Assembly (NCBI GenBank): GCA_000719025.1
Contig: JODP01000004.1
Coordinates: forward strand, 372,001 to 436,000
Direction of reading: 5' to 3'
Length of the DNA: 64,000 nucleotides
From: Kineosporia aurantiaca JCM 3230
GTDB taxonomy: Bacteria; Actinomycetota; Actinomycetes; Actinomycetales; Kineosporiaceae
How positions within the stretch are numbered: position 1 is the first letter of the stretch; every line of letters starts with the position of its first letter. Both the position numbers and the translations under genes were made by a program. Positions 9,601-17,397 of this stretch are shown in pieces. The notes under the pieces were generated by a model that saw only the letters and a list, made by a program, of their open reading frames with translations, did no database searches and had not been told where the DNA came from.

Positions 9601-9760
9601 CCCCCCGTCCACCATAGGTGCCCGGCGCTCGCGGTAGGAGCCGGAACGTCCACTGGCCGTCGAGTGACAGCGTCGGAGCGTCCGAGTGCAGCCACGAGCG
9701 GGCCGGGCGGCGGGCCCCCGAACCCGGGCCGGTGTCGATCAGGTAGTCCAGGGTGGTCAT
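6662..9760 (-). CDS. lacZ: LacZ-type GH2 beta-galactosidase
   Basis: A 1032-residue protein with the full five-domain LacZ architecture (E. coli LacZ has 1023): jelly-roll sugar-binding domain, immunoglobulin-like domains, TIM barrel and the large C-terminal beta-galactosidase small-chain domain. The acid/base Glu lies in NHPSIVMWSLGNESG (about E452) and the nucleophile in FLLCEYVHAMGN (about E530), the same spacing as in E. coli. No signal sequence is present, so it is cytoplasmic. The start overlaps the permease stop as ATGA and the stop overlaps the mannosidase start, so it is translated as part of the operon. Sitting between two alpha-mannosidases, it may remove beta-galactose from a mixed oligosaccharide such as an N-glycan fragment (inference); beta-galactosidase activity itself is well supported. 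Confidence 0.92.
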   Translation of the reverse strand: MTTLDYLIDTGPGSGARRPARSWLHSDAPTLSLDGQWTFRLLPRAPGTYGGRGVLPPGEGDEGFAAVDFDDSAWDTLELPCHWVLKGEGKYGGPIYTNVQLPFPQDPPHPPDDNPTGDHRRTFTISGEWLDRNAFEAVVLRFDGVESRYKVWVNGEPVGVGTGSRLAQEFDVTAALREGENVIAVRVHQWSASTYVEDQDQWWLPGIFRSVTLQARPVRGIDDVWLRAAYDHESGTGRISTEIRSTAGAFPVRLVVPDLGVDQTWDAPDDVVPIEVGPVRPWSAERPNLYDVSVISAGQSETIALRIGFRTVAIVGDQFLVNGRRVVFHGMNRHETHPDRGRVFDEDHARRDLAQMKRFNVNAIRTAHYPPHPRLLDLADELGFWVMLENDIETHAFHHGSDIFHPGGGEDEWKDNPSEDPNWRQAFVDRMQRAVERDKNHPSIVMWSLGNESGTGANLAAAAAWTRARDPERPIHYEGDHAGDYTDVYSRMYPSIAETRSIGDGSTSLLLNASGAQSARQRRKPFLLCEYVHAMGNGPGGLDLYENLVDEYPRLHGGFVWEWRDHGLRTHTADGTEFFGYGGDFGEVVHDGQFCMDGMVLSDDTPTPGLSEFAAVVAPIRFAFDRGERVRISNRRHSGDTGDLTFTWRAEHDGELIASGELKVGDPLEAGDETELELPQVDIAGTGETWLTVQAELAAPTDWAPAGHVLAAAQLDLTPPTSALPWSWSPTSGDAGGELELGPARFVDGRLVELAGLPVHGPSLQLWRAPTDNDGGSHMGSYDRSDPMEGRGLGIPGPSYADQWRQAGLDRIVARVQDIARTGTGIRLRTRYAAADQRQAVTLEEDWSLREGQLWLHAQIEPTSRWDLVFPRIGLRFDLPSSVDRADWFGTGPGDSYPDSRRGVLVGRYAEHIDDLTVRYARPQESGHRSDLRSLTLSSGEDAWLRMDARPDVRGRRPGFGLARHTAEQTARARHQHELPASSASYLFIDVAQNGLGSRACGPDAWPDTLLRLESRSLMLGFTPLGKAGPRP

Positions 9761-10668
9761 TTCACCGCTCCCGCAGTCAGACCGGTCCTCCAGAAGCGCT
9801 GCAGCAGAAGGAACAGCGCCATCAGCGGAACGATGGAGACGAACGAGCCGACAATCACCGACTGCTGCAGGGCCGGCTGCTGGGCGACGGCGGCGTTCCA
9901 GTTGAACAGGCCCATGGTGATCGGGTAGAGCTTCTGGCTCTGCAGCATCACCATCGGCAGGAAGAAGTTGTTCCAGATCCCGATGAACTGGAACAGGAAG
10001 ATGGTGACCAGTCCCGGGCCGAGCAGCCGCAGCGACACCTGGAAGAAGATCCGGAACTCCCCGGCGCCGTCCAGCCGGGCGGACTCGAGGATCTCGTCCG
10101 GCACCGAGGCGGTGGCGAAGACCCGGGCCAGGAACACCCCGAAGGGGTTGACGATGCTGGGCAGGATCACCGACCAGTAGGTGTTCACCTGGTTCACCGC
10201 CGAGAACATCAGGAACAGCGGCAGGGCCAGGGCGGCGGAGGGCACCAGCACCCCGCCGAGCACCACCGAGAACACCGCCTCGCGGCCCCGGAAGCGGAAC
10301 TTGGCCAGCGCGTAGCCGGCCAGCGCGGACAGGAACGTCCCGATCAGCGCCCCGCCACCGGCGTAGATCAGGCTGTTCAGCGCCCATCGGCCGAAAATCC
10401 CGTCCTGGGTGCTGAACAGCGTCTTCAGGTTGCTGAACAGCTGCAGGTGGGAGAACCAGAACCCGTTGCTGGAGGTGAAGTCCCCCTGCGACTTGGTCGC
10501 CGAGACGAGCAGGAACCACACCGGGATCAGGAAGTAGACCGCCAGCACGATCATGATGCCCATCGCCCCGATCCGGGACGGGAGACTGGCCTGGGAGACC
10601 CTTCTCAGCCTGGGCGGTGCGGGGTGCTCGGGGCGATCCTCGCGGGGTGGTGAGACGGTCACGGTCAC
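9757..10668 (-). CDS. Carbohydrate ABC transporter permease (MalG/CUT1 type)
   Basis: A 303-residue inner-membrane permease with six predicted helices, from MIVLAVYFLIPVWFLLVSATKS to the C-terminal IVGSFVSIVPLMALFLLLQRF. The EAA loop for the ATPase is ESARLDGAGEFRIFFQVSLRLLGPG cut to its core EsaRLDGA. The GTG at 10668 is taken as start: it overlaps the previous stop (GTGA) and follows GGAGGG at the right distance. It pairs with the permease at 10665-11612 and the lipoprotein at 11609-12964. No ATP-binding gene is present, as is usual for actinobacterial CUT1 systems that share an MsiK-type ATPase. Confidence 0.9.
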   Translation of the reverse strand: MTVTVSPPREDRPEHPAPPRLRRVSQASLPSRIGAMGIMIVLAVYFLIPVWFLLVSATKSQGDFTSSNGFWFSHLQLFSNLKTLFSTQDGIFGRWALNSLIYAGGGALIGTFLSALAGYALAKFRFRGREAVFSVVLGGVLVPSAALALPLFLMFSAVNQVNTYWSVILPSIVNPFGVFLARVFATASVPDEILESARLDGAGEFRIFFQVSLRLLGPGLVTIFLFQFIGIWNNFFLPMVMLQSQKLYPITMGLFNWNAAVAQQPALQQSVIVGSFVSIVPLMALFLLLQRFWRTGLTAGAVK

Positions 10669-11612
10669 CGTTCGGCCCTCCGGTTGGTGAGTCTCATGAA
10701 GCCGAAGCTGAGCACGAACGTGACCACGGCGATCACCACGGACATGGCGGCCGCCTGCTGGTAGTTGCCCCCGCTGGCCACCGCGTAGGTCGTCATGTTC
10801 GGGGTGTAGGTGCTGGACACGCTCGGGGCGACCTGGGCCAGCACCGACGGCTCGGAATACAGCTGCAGGGTGCCGATGATCGAGAACACGGCGGTCAGGA
10901 CGAGTGCGGGCGCCACGATCGGGACCTTGATCCGCAGGGCCATCTGGACCTGGCTCGCCCCGTCCAGGCGGGCCGCCTCGTAGATGTCCTGCGGGATCGC
11001 CTGCAGCGCGGAGTAGATGATCAGCATGTTGTACCCGGTCCACAGCCAGGTCGAGATGTTCGCGATCGACCACAGCACGGTGTGCTGGCTGAGGAAGTCG
11101 ATGTGCACGCCGAGGTGGCCGAGCAGCGAGACGATCGGGGACAGTTGCGGGTGGTAGAGGAACGACCAGGTGATCGCCGCGATCAGCCCGGGGATGGCGT
11201 AGGGCAGGAACGCGGTCAGCCGGAAGAACGTCTTGAACCGGACCAGCGGTGAGTCCAGGAACAGGGCGATCACCAGCGACAGCAGCAGCATGACCGGCAC
11301 CTGCACGACGCCGAACAGGGCCACCCGCCCCACGCTGGCCCAGAACTGGTCGCTGCCGAGCACCTGCCGGTACTGGGTGATCCCGCCGAAGGTGGTGCTC
11401 AGGTGCCCGAACTGGCCGCCCGTGCGCTCGATCTTGCGGAAGCTCTGGACCAGCGCATAGCCGACCGGGGCCGCGTAGAAGAGCACGAACGGGACGAAGA
11501 ACGGGATCAGGAAGGCCAGGATGGTCCGGGGCCGGACCCCGGCCCGGTAGGCGGGACGTCGTGTCCCGCCTGCCTCGGACCGGGTCCGGGACCCGTCGGT
11601 GAGGGTCGTCAT
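10665..11612 (-). CDS. Carbohydrate ABC transporter permease (MalF/CUT1 type)
   Basis: A 315-residue integral membrane protein with six predicted helices. The first, ILAFLIPFFVPFVLFYAAP, follows a charged N-terminal tail. The central region contains TAFLPYAIPGLIAAITW and the ATPase-contacting EAA loop IYEAARLDGASQVQMALRI. It forms the membrane channel with the MalG-type partner encoded next to it; the two genes overlap by 4 nt. It starts with ATG at 11612 inside the stop of the solute-binding lipoprotein gene. The operon context (two alpha-mannosidases and a beta-galactosidase) suggests a manno- or galacto-oligosaccharide substrate. Confidence 0.92.
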   Translation of the reverse strand: MTTLTDGSRTRSEAGGTRRPAYRAGVRPRTILAFLIPFFVPFVLFYAAPVGYALVQSFRKIERTGGQFGHLSTTFGGITQYRQVLGSDQFWASVGRVALFGVVQVPVMLLLSLVIALFLDSPLVRFKTFFRLTAFLPYAIPGLIAAITWSFLYHPQLSPIVSLLGHLGVHIDFLSQHTVLWSIANISTWLWTGYNMLIIYSALQAIPQDIYEAARLDGASQVQMALRIKVPIVAPALVLTAVFSIIGTLQLYSEPSVLAQVAPSVSSTYTPNMTTYAVASGGNYQQAAAMSVVIAVVTFVLSFGFMRLTNRRAER

Positions 11613-12964
11613 GGGGTCGTGGTCACGGGGATCGCCTGGCCCTTCATGGCCGCGACCACGGCGTCCTGAGAGGTCTTCAGCGCGGCCGACAGGTCACTGC
11701 CGTTGGCCACCGCCTTGGTCATCGCGTCCCCCAGCGCGGTGTTGGCCACGACCTGGGTCGGGCCCCACTGCCAGCTGGTGTCGATGTTCTTGGCCGCGTC
11801 GTTGAACACGTCGAAGATGTTCTGGCCGCCGTAGTACTTCGTCCCGGTGTGGAAGGCCTCCAGGTCGGCCCCGGCGGTCGCCGCCGGGTCCAGGCCGCCG
11901 AGCTCGTTGAGCATCTTCAGCGCCTCCGGGTCGGTGTTCAGCCACTCGTTGAACTGGGCGGCCTCGTACGGGTGCTTGCCGCCCTTCATGAACGCGACCG
12001 TGGAGCCGCCCCAGTCGCCGGCCTTATTCTCACCGGCCGTCCACTGCGGCAGCGGGGCAACACGCCAGTCCCCGGCCTGGCCGGGCACGTTGTCCCGCAG
12101 CGTGGTGTAACCCCAGGCAGCGGTGATCATCGTGGCCAGCTGGCCCTTGGAATAGGCGTTCAGCAGCGGGGTCGAGCCGTTCTTCAGGTCGGTGCGGACC
12201 GTCCCGTCCTTGATCAGGCCCTGCCAGTAGTCGGCGACCTGACGAGCGTTCGGGTTGTCGATCGAAACCACCCACTGGTCGTTCCGGTAGCCGTACATCG
12301 GCGTGCCCTTCTGCCACATCAGCCCGTTGAACAGCCACGGGTTGGACGGGTCGAAGGCGGTGATGTCCAGCTTCGGGTCCTTGGCCTTGAGCGTCCTGCC
12401 CGCGGCCTGGTAGTCGGCCCAGGTCTTGGGCACCGGGATGCCGTACTTCTTGAACAGGTCGGCCCGGTAGTACAGCGCGAGCGGCCCGATGTCCTGCGGG
12501 AAGGCGAACACGCCCTGACCCCCGAAGGTCGCCTGCGACCAGGTCCAGTCGATGAACTTGGACTTGGCCTCGGTGGCCGGCGCGCAGGCGCTGACGTCGG
12601 CCAGCATGTCCTGCGAGCGGAACTGGGGCAGCGAGTCGAACCCGATCTGGGCCAGGTCGGGGGCCTGGCCGGCCTTGACCGCGTTGGTGATCTGCTGCTC
12701 GGACTGGTTGGCGATGTTCTTCATCTGCACCTGGATGTTCGGGTGCGACTTGTTCCAGACGTCGAGCACCTTGTCCATGCCCGGCACCCAGTTCCAGTAC
12801 TGAAGCGTGACCTTGCCGGTGGCGGGCTCGCAGGATCCGCCCGAGGAACCGCCGGCCGAGTCGTCGGAGTCGCTGGAGGAGCAGCCCGCCAGCAGCAGGC
12901 CGGCCGCGGCGACGGCGGCCAGGGCCGCCAGGCCGCGCCGGCGGCGGATATTCTCTTTCGTCAT
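11609..12964 (-). CDS. Sugar-binding lipoprotein of a CUT1 ABC transporter
   Basis: A 451-residue extracellular solute-binding protein (family 1). A basic n-region (KENIRRRR), a hydrophobic segment and the lipobox LLLAGC with acylated Cys28 are followed by a Ser/Gly-rich linker and the binding fold (VTLQYWNWVPGMDKVLDVW). It should be anchored on the outer face of the membrane and pass oligosaccharides to the two permeases encoded downstream. The ATG at 12964 was chosen over an upstream in-frame ATG because AAAGGAA lies just before it and it gives a proper signal peptide. The gene starts 98 bp after the GH38 stop and ends in a 4-nt overlap with the first permease gene. Confidence 0.93.
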   Translation of the reverse strand: MTKENIRRRRGLAALAAVAAAGLLLAGCSSSDSDDSAGGSSGGSCEPATGKVTLQYWNWVPGMDKVLDVWNKSHPNIQVQMKNIANQSEQQITNAVKAGQAPDLAQIGFDSLPQFRSQDMLADVSACAPATEAKSKFIDWTWSQATFGGQGVFAFPQDIGPLALYYRADLFKKYGIPVPKTWADYQAAGRTLKAKDPKLDITAFDPSNPWLFNGLMWQKGTPMYGYRNDQWVVSIDNPNARQVADYWQGLIKDGTVRTDLKNGSTPLLNAYSKGQLATMITAAWGYTTLRDNVPGQAGDWRVAPLPQWTAGENKAGDWGGSTVAFMKGGKHPYEAAQFNEWLNTDPEALKMLNELGGLDPAATAGADLEAFHTGTKYYGGQNIFDVFNDAAKNIDTSWQWGPTQVVANTALGDAMTKAVANGSDLSAALKTSQDAVVAAMKGQAIPVTTTP

Positions 12965-13062
12965 TGAAAGTTCCTTTCGAGGCTGAGTCGTCGCGGGGAC
13001 GTGTTCGACGACCGGGTACGTCGTTGGGGCGATGGGGTCATGGGCGATGGGGGTCGTGGGCG

Positions 13063-15801
13063 TCACCGGACCAGGAGCGTCCGGATCTCCCAGGGGTTCA
13101 GGGCGATCTCGATGGTGCCGTCGGCCGGGCCGCAGTCGATCTGCTCGCCGAGAAGGTTCAGCGTGGCGACCTCGGTGAAGTCGCCCGCGACGGTTGCGGT
13201 GGTGGGCGCGTCGCTCATGCCCACGATGCGGATCTCGACGCCGGAGGCCAGCCGGTGCAGGCTCGTGACCGAGACCGATTCGCCCTCGACGCGCAGGCCG
13301 GCCTGAGGGTGGGGCAGGGCCAGGTTCGCCGGTCCGCTCCCCCGACGCACCAGTGCCTCGCTGCGGAAGTGTTCGCTCAGGGCGACCGGCCAGCCCTGGG
13401 CCGATGTGAGCACGGCGAAGCGGCCGGTCACGTTCTCCCCCAGTGCCTGCGCCCCGGGTACGGGGATCTCGCTGGCCGCGGGCTCGTCGCGGAGCGGGTG
13501 CAGGTTCTTGCTCATCGCGCCGACTGCGCGCAGCAGCGTGATAGCGAGTTCGGTTCCTTCGCCGACGATCTCGTACTCCGTGGCGTGGTCGAGCAGGACC
13601 GTGACGGCGCCCGCCGATACGAATCCCGAAGCCGGGTAGGTGGGAAGTGGGAATTCGCCCCAGCCGCCTTCGGAGACCAGCGAACGGCGGGTCACGCAGA
13701 ACTGACCCTCCGAATCGGAGTGTGACACCGTCTCTCCCAGGGGGAAATGCAGCCGAAGCCGGTGATCCTCCATGGCGTTGACGAACGAGACGTTGAGCCG
13801 CAGGAACGTTTCTCCTGTCCGGAGTTCGGCCTGGGTGCGCACCGACAGGGGGGCCGTGTGGTCACTACGCAGATCCGGGTCCGACGAGAGCCCGACCGGA
13901 ACATCGTAGTCCCGGACGACTTCCAGAACCCATCGCACCGGACCGCTTTCCAGAAAACGAACCTCGACGGAGTTCGGCTCGTCGATCAGCCGATCCGTCG
14001 CGGGCGGGCCGTAGTTGTAGCTGTCGCCCCGATCGCCGCCGTCCACCAGCTTGCCCAGACCGGCGACCTGGACAACGCCGTCGCGCAACAGATCGAAGGT
14101 GCCGTCGGCCTTCACCACCACATTCAGCAGGCCGTTTCCGATACCGGTTGCCTCATCGGGGGTGTGCTGGTCCTGGACGCCCTCGGTCACCGAGAACGCG
14201 GTGAGGCCGGAAGCCCTGACCGGTACCTGGACCAGCGCCCGGCGGACCGGCAAGGTGGTGGTCAGAACCCGCCAGACCTGCGGATGAGTCACCGCCGCAG
14301 CGGCCACCTCGCCGCGCAGCTGGAGCAGGTCGAAGGGTTCCTCACCGGCGCTCTCGGCCAGCCGGAAGGTCAGGACTCCGGGCTCCAGCGCGTACGAAAT
14401 GATCTGTCGCCCGAACAGTTCCCGCCGGTGGATCCGGCGCAGCACGCGTTCCAGATCCGCGGCCGGTACCCGCTCGTCGCTCAGCACGGTGCTGGAGGCG
14501 TCCAGAAGTTGCAGGGCCAGGGGCCGGCCGTCGGCCCCCACCGCGCTCAGGGCCGCCACGGATTCTCCGGTCTCGACCTCGATCTCGGCCATCACGGTGC
14601 GGTCGAACGGGAGCGGGTTCACCACGAAGTACGACCCGGCCGGGACGGAGCGGGCCAGGACCTCGGTGACGCCGTCGCGGGCGGCCCGGGCGATCTGCAC
14701 GGCCTCGGCCAGCCGGGCCGCGACCTGTTCGCTGGTCTCGTCGGTGCCCGAGCCCACCACCGAGTCGTGTGCGGAGGACTCGATGATCTTGCGCCAGGCC
14801 AGGGACAGGAACTCGTCGGGACTCTGCGCGGACCAGCGGGCGGCCAGCCGCTCCGCCTCGTCGACGACGCGCTCGGCCTGCGCCATCAGCTGTTTCAGCG
14901 GTCGCCGGACCGAAAGCACCCCGGGAAGGATGTTTCCGCGGGCATGACTGCGCAGTTCCCCGGTGACCCGCGCCAGGTTCGGGTCGGGGGCCAGCGCCGA
15001 AACGTACTCGTCCAGGCTGGCGATCGCGATGGACCGGCCCGGCCGGCTCTCCCCGCGCAGCCACCGGGCCAGGCGCGGATCGGGGAGCGAGTGGTCGGTA
15101 CCGGCCATGGCCAGCACCGGGTCGGTCCCCCACCGGCCCGCCGTCATGGCCTTGTAGTCGTCGAGGGCCCGCCCGATCTGAGAAGGCACGAGCAGCACGT
15201 CGAAACCGTTGTCGTACCCGTCGAACAGGTACTCGGTCCGCACGGACGACCCGTCCGGCGCCTGCCAGAGGAAGCTGTGACCCTCGACGGTTCCGGGCAC
15301 CCCACGCCACAGGGCGGCGTGCCCGATCCCGGCGCGGACGAGAATCTGCGGCATCTGGGCGACGTGCCCGAACATGTCCGGAAGGTACCCGAGCATCATC
15401 GACCCGCCCAGGGCCCGGGCGGCGGCCACCCCCATCCGCAGGTTGCGGACGATTGTCTCGCCACCGCAGAGGAATTCGTCGAGCAGGATCAGCCAGGGGC
15501 CCAGGGCCAGCCGGCCGGAGGCGGCCAGCCGGCGGACCCGGTCCTCGCTCTCGGGGCGCATCTCCAGGTAGTCCAGGATCGCCGCGCTCTGACCGTCCAG
15601 GGTAAACCGGAAGTCCGGGTCCGCCTCGGCGCTGTCGAGCAACCGGTCCATCTCCCGCACCAGGCGGTGCCGGAAGACCTGGAAGGGCTCGTACCACTCA
15701 CGGTCCCAGTGGGTGTGCGGGACGAAGACGACGTCGGCCCGGGACACCTCGACCAGCGAGGGTTCCCGGACGTCGACGGCGGTGTCGGGGTGAGAGGTCA
15801 C
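13063..15801 (-). CDS. GH38 alpha-mannosidase, MngB-like type
   Basis: A 912-residue GH38 enzyme with the barrel at the very N-terminus. VVFVPHTHWDREWYEPF supplies zinc ligands (H29/H31 and D33), and GYLPDMFGH holds the nucleophile Asp at about residue 142. This HTHWDREW/PDMFGH form is that of bacterial mannosyl-D-glycerate hydrolase (MngB) and related exo-alpha-mannosidases, and it is clearly distinct from the longer GH38 at 3600-6665. There is no signal peptide. The GTG at 15801 follows GAGGAA and begins VTSHPDTAVDV; the longer frame start (15861) has no such site. It is the first enzyme gene after the ROK regulator, 137 bp downstream of it, and probably starts the structural operon. The substrate could be a short alpha-mannoside with a charged or amino-acid aglycone (inference). 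Confidence 0.9.
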   Translation of the reverse strand: MTSHPDTAVDVREPSLVEVSRADVVFVPHTHWDREWYEPFQVFRHRLVREMDRLLDSAEADPDFRFTLDGQSAAILDYLEMRPESEDRVRRLAASGRLALGPWLILLDEFLCGGETIVRNLRMGVAAARALGGSMMLGYLPDMFGHVAQMPQILVRAGIGHAALWRGVPGTVEGHSFLWQAPDGSSVRTEYLFDGYDNGFDVLLVPSQIGRALDDYKAMTAGRWGTDPVLAMAGTDHSLPDPRLARWLRGESRPGRSIAIASLDEYVSALAPDPNLARVTGELRSHARGNILPGVLSVRRPLKQLMAQAERVVDEAERLAARWSAQSPDEFLSLAWRKIIESSAHDSVVGSGTDETSEQVAARLAEAVQIARAARDGVTEVLARSVPAGSYFVVNPLPFDRTVMAEIEVETGESVAALSAVGADGRPLALQLLDASSTVLSDERVPAADLERVLRRIHRRELFGRQIISYALEPGVLTFRLAESAGEEPFDLLQLRGEVAAAAVTHPQVWRVLTTTLPVRRALVQVPVRASGLTAFSVTEGVQDQHTPDEATGIGNGLLNVVVKADGTFDLLRDGVVQVAGLGKLVDGGDRGDSYNYGPPATDRLIDEPNSVEVRFLESGPVRWVLEVVRDYDVPVGLSSDPDLRSDHTAPLSVRTQAELRTGETFLRLNVSFVNAMEDHRLRLHFPLGETVSHSDSEGQFCVTRRSLVSEGGWGEFPLPTYPASGFVSAGAVTVLLDHATEYEIVGEGTELAITLLRAVGAMSKNLHPLRDEPAASEIPVPGAQALGENVTGRFAVLTSAQGWPVALSEHFRSEALVRRGSGPANLALPHPQAGLRVEGESVSVTSLHRLASGVEIRIVGMSDAPTTATVAGDFTEVATLNLLGEQIDCGPADGTIEIALNPWEIRTLLVR

Positions 15802-15938
15802 GACGTGTTCCTCGAGTCGGAGCCGCACACCGCCGCAAACCCGAAGCCTGCAACGCTGCATCAGCCGGAACCGGGCGACGCCGGGACGGATTCCCTGCGA
15901 TCGCTGAGATTCCGATTATGAAAGCAGAATGTTGAAAA

Positions 15939-17204
15939 TCAGGCAAGCCCTCCCTCGACCTCGGCCGGGGCGGTGAGCAGCAACGACCGGGGGCGCGGGG
16001 AGAACGCCTCGTCCAGAACCAGCGTGGCCGCGCCCACGGCGGCCACGTCGACCGGCACGCTCGACTCGGCGAAACGAATCTTGTGCGGCAGCACGAGAGC
16101 TCGGTCCTCGAGCACGGCCTGCGGCAGGACGGACAGGGCCAAAGGGGCCATCCTGTCCCAAAACGGTCCGCCGAAGACCACCTCCTCGATGTCGAGGAAG
16201 TTGGCGATCACCACCACGGCGCGGGCCAGGGCCTCGACGGCTTCGGTGAAGATCTTTACGGCGACGGCATCCCCGGCGTCCACCGCGTCCGCGAGCCGGC
16301 CGAAGGCCTCCCCCACGTCCAGCACGTCATCCATGTTCCCGGCGCTGGCCCGCGGCAGCACCGACCGCTCCACCGCGCGCTCCACCAGCGCCCGGGGCAC
16401 CGTCATGTTCCCCACGCACCCACGCCGTCCGCACCAGCAGACCGGCCCGGTCGGATCCACCGTCAGGTGCCCGGCGTCACCGGCGTTCGAGCTGAAGCCA
16501 CGCAGGACGTCCCCACCGCTGGCGATCCCGGCCGCGAACCCGGTTCCGTAATAGACGAACACGAAGTCCCGGCTACCCTCGGGTTCGGCGAACCAGAGTT
16601 CGGCCACCACCGCCGCCGTCGCATCCTTCTCCAGCAGCACCGGCATCCCGGTCGCCGCGCTCAGGGCCTCGCGCAGGTGCACGGTGTGCCAGTCGGGCAG
16701 CATCGGCGGATTGATCACTACCCCGGCCGCCGCGTCGATCGGGCCGGGCGCGGCTATCCCGATGCCGAGCACCCGGGTCCGGTCGACCGAACTCTGAGCC
16801 AGGAGATCATCGACGGCCGAGGCCATCTCCCCCACCACCTTGGCCGGATCCCGCACGGTGGGCGTGCGGGTGCGCAGGTGGTGGCGGACCGCGCCGGCCA
16901 GGTCCACCACCACATAGGTGACGACGGCGGGGTCGATGTGGACCCCGACCGCGAAACCCCCGTCGGGATTGAGCCGCAGAATCTTCGGCGGCTTACCCCG
17001 CCCGGTCGCCGGAAGCACCGTCTCGGTCGCCAGCCCGTCCTCGACCAGGCGCCGGCACACGTTGGAAACCGTCATGCCGCTCAGCCCGGTCAGCGTGATC
17101 AGCTCCGAGCGCGCGACCCCGGCCGGACGGCGACGGACCGCATCCAGGACGACCGAGACGTTGAACTCGGCGACAGCTTCCAGATTCGTGCCGGTACGGG
17201 CCAC
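15939..17204 (-). CDS. ROK-family transcriptional regulator
   Basis: A 421-residue ROK repressor. The N-terminal winged helix covers about residues 10-75 (RRRPAGVARSELITLTGLSG, then MTVSNVCRRLVEDGLA). The sugar-kinase-like domain contains the glucose/ATP fold and the zinc-binding CWCGRRGCVGN. The GTG at 17204 follows GGAGGGAG and gives VARTGTNLEAV; the frame extends to a TTG at 17237 without a good site. Its gene is upstream of, and co-directional with, the mannosidase/ABC/GH2 cluster, so it is the likely repressor released by a sugar or sugar phosphate. It is divergent from the PLP decarboxylase across a 193-bp gap in which no clear palindrome was found. Confidence 0.9.
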   Translation of the reverse strand: MARTGTNLEAVAEFNVSVVLDAVRRRPAGVARSELITLTGLSGMTVSNVCRRLVEDGLATETVLPATGRGKPPKILRLNPDGGFAVGVHIDPAVVTYVVVDLAGAVRHHLRTRTPTVRDPAKVVGEMASAVDDLLAQSSVDRTRVLGIGIAAPGPIDAAAGVVINPPMLPDWHTVHLREALSAATGMPVLLEKDATAAVVAELWFAEPEGSRDFVFVYYGTGFAAGIASGGDVLRGFSSNAGDAGHLTVDPTGPVCWCGRRGCVGNMTVPRALVERAVERSVLPRASAGNMDDVLDVGEAFGRLADAVDAGDAVAVKIFTEAVEALARAVVVIANFLDIEEVVFGGPFWDRMAPLALSVLPQAVLEDRALVLPHKIRFAESSVPVDVAAVGAATLVLDEAFSPRPRSLLLTAPAEVEGGLA

Positions 17205-17397
17205 GGGCCGCTCCCTCCACCCTTCAGATGCACCCAAAATACGGGCGGTGGCCGCACATTATTCATGCTTGGGCTCCGCGCGGGCGGACCCGGGGTTCGA
17301 CGGCCTTCCTAGCAGGACGCGCAGGGACCCTTTCCCCATCAGTGTGGGTTGTAGTATCCAATCCACTGAACCGGAGCCGTGAGCAGAGGAAGTCCCC

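Noticed and set aside
9761..10519. 253-residue N-terminal extension of the GH2 frame
   Set aside because: It lies within the permease gene in another frame; the ATG at 9760 with ATGA overlap gives a normal LacZ length.
10669..11073. N-terminal extension of the MalG-type permease
   Set aside because: Composition is that of an out-of-frame reading of the upstream permease; GTG 10668 has a good ribosome-binding site.
13747..15921. 724-residue plus-strand open frame
   Set aside because: Antisense to the MngB-like GH38 gene, with no recognisable motif; the minus-strand protein has full catalytic signatures.
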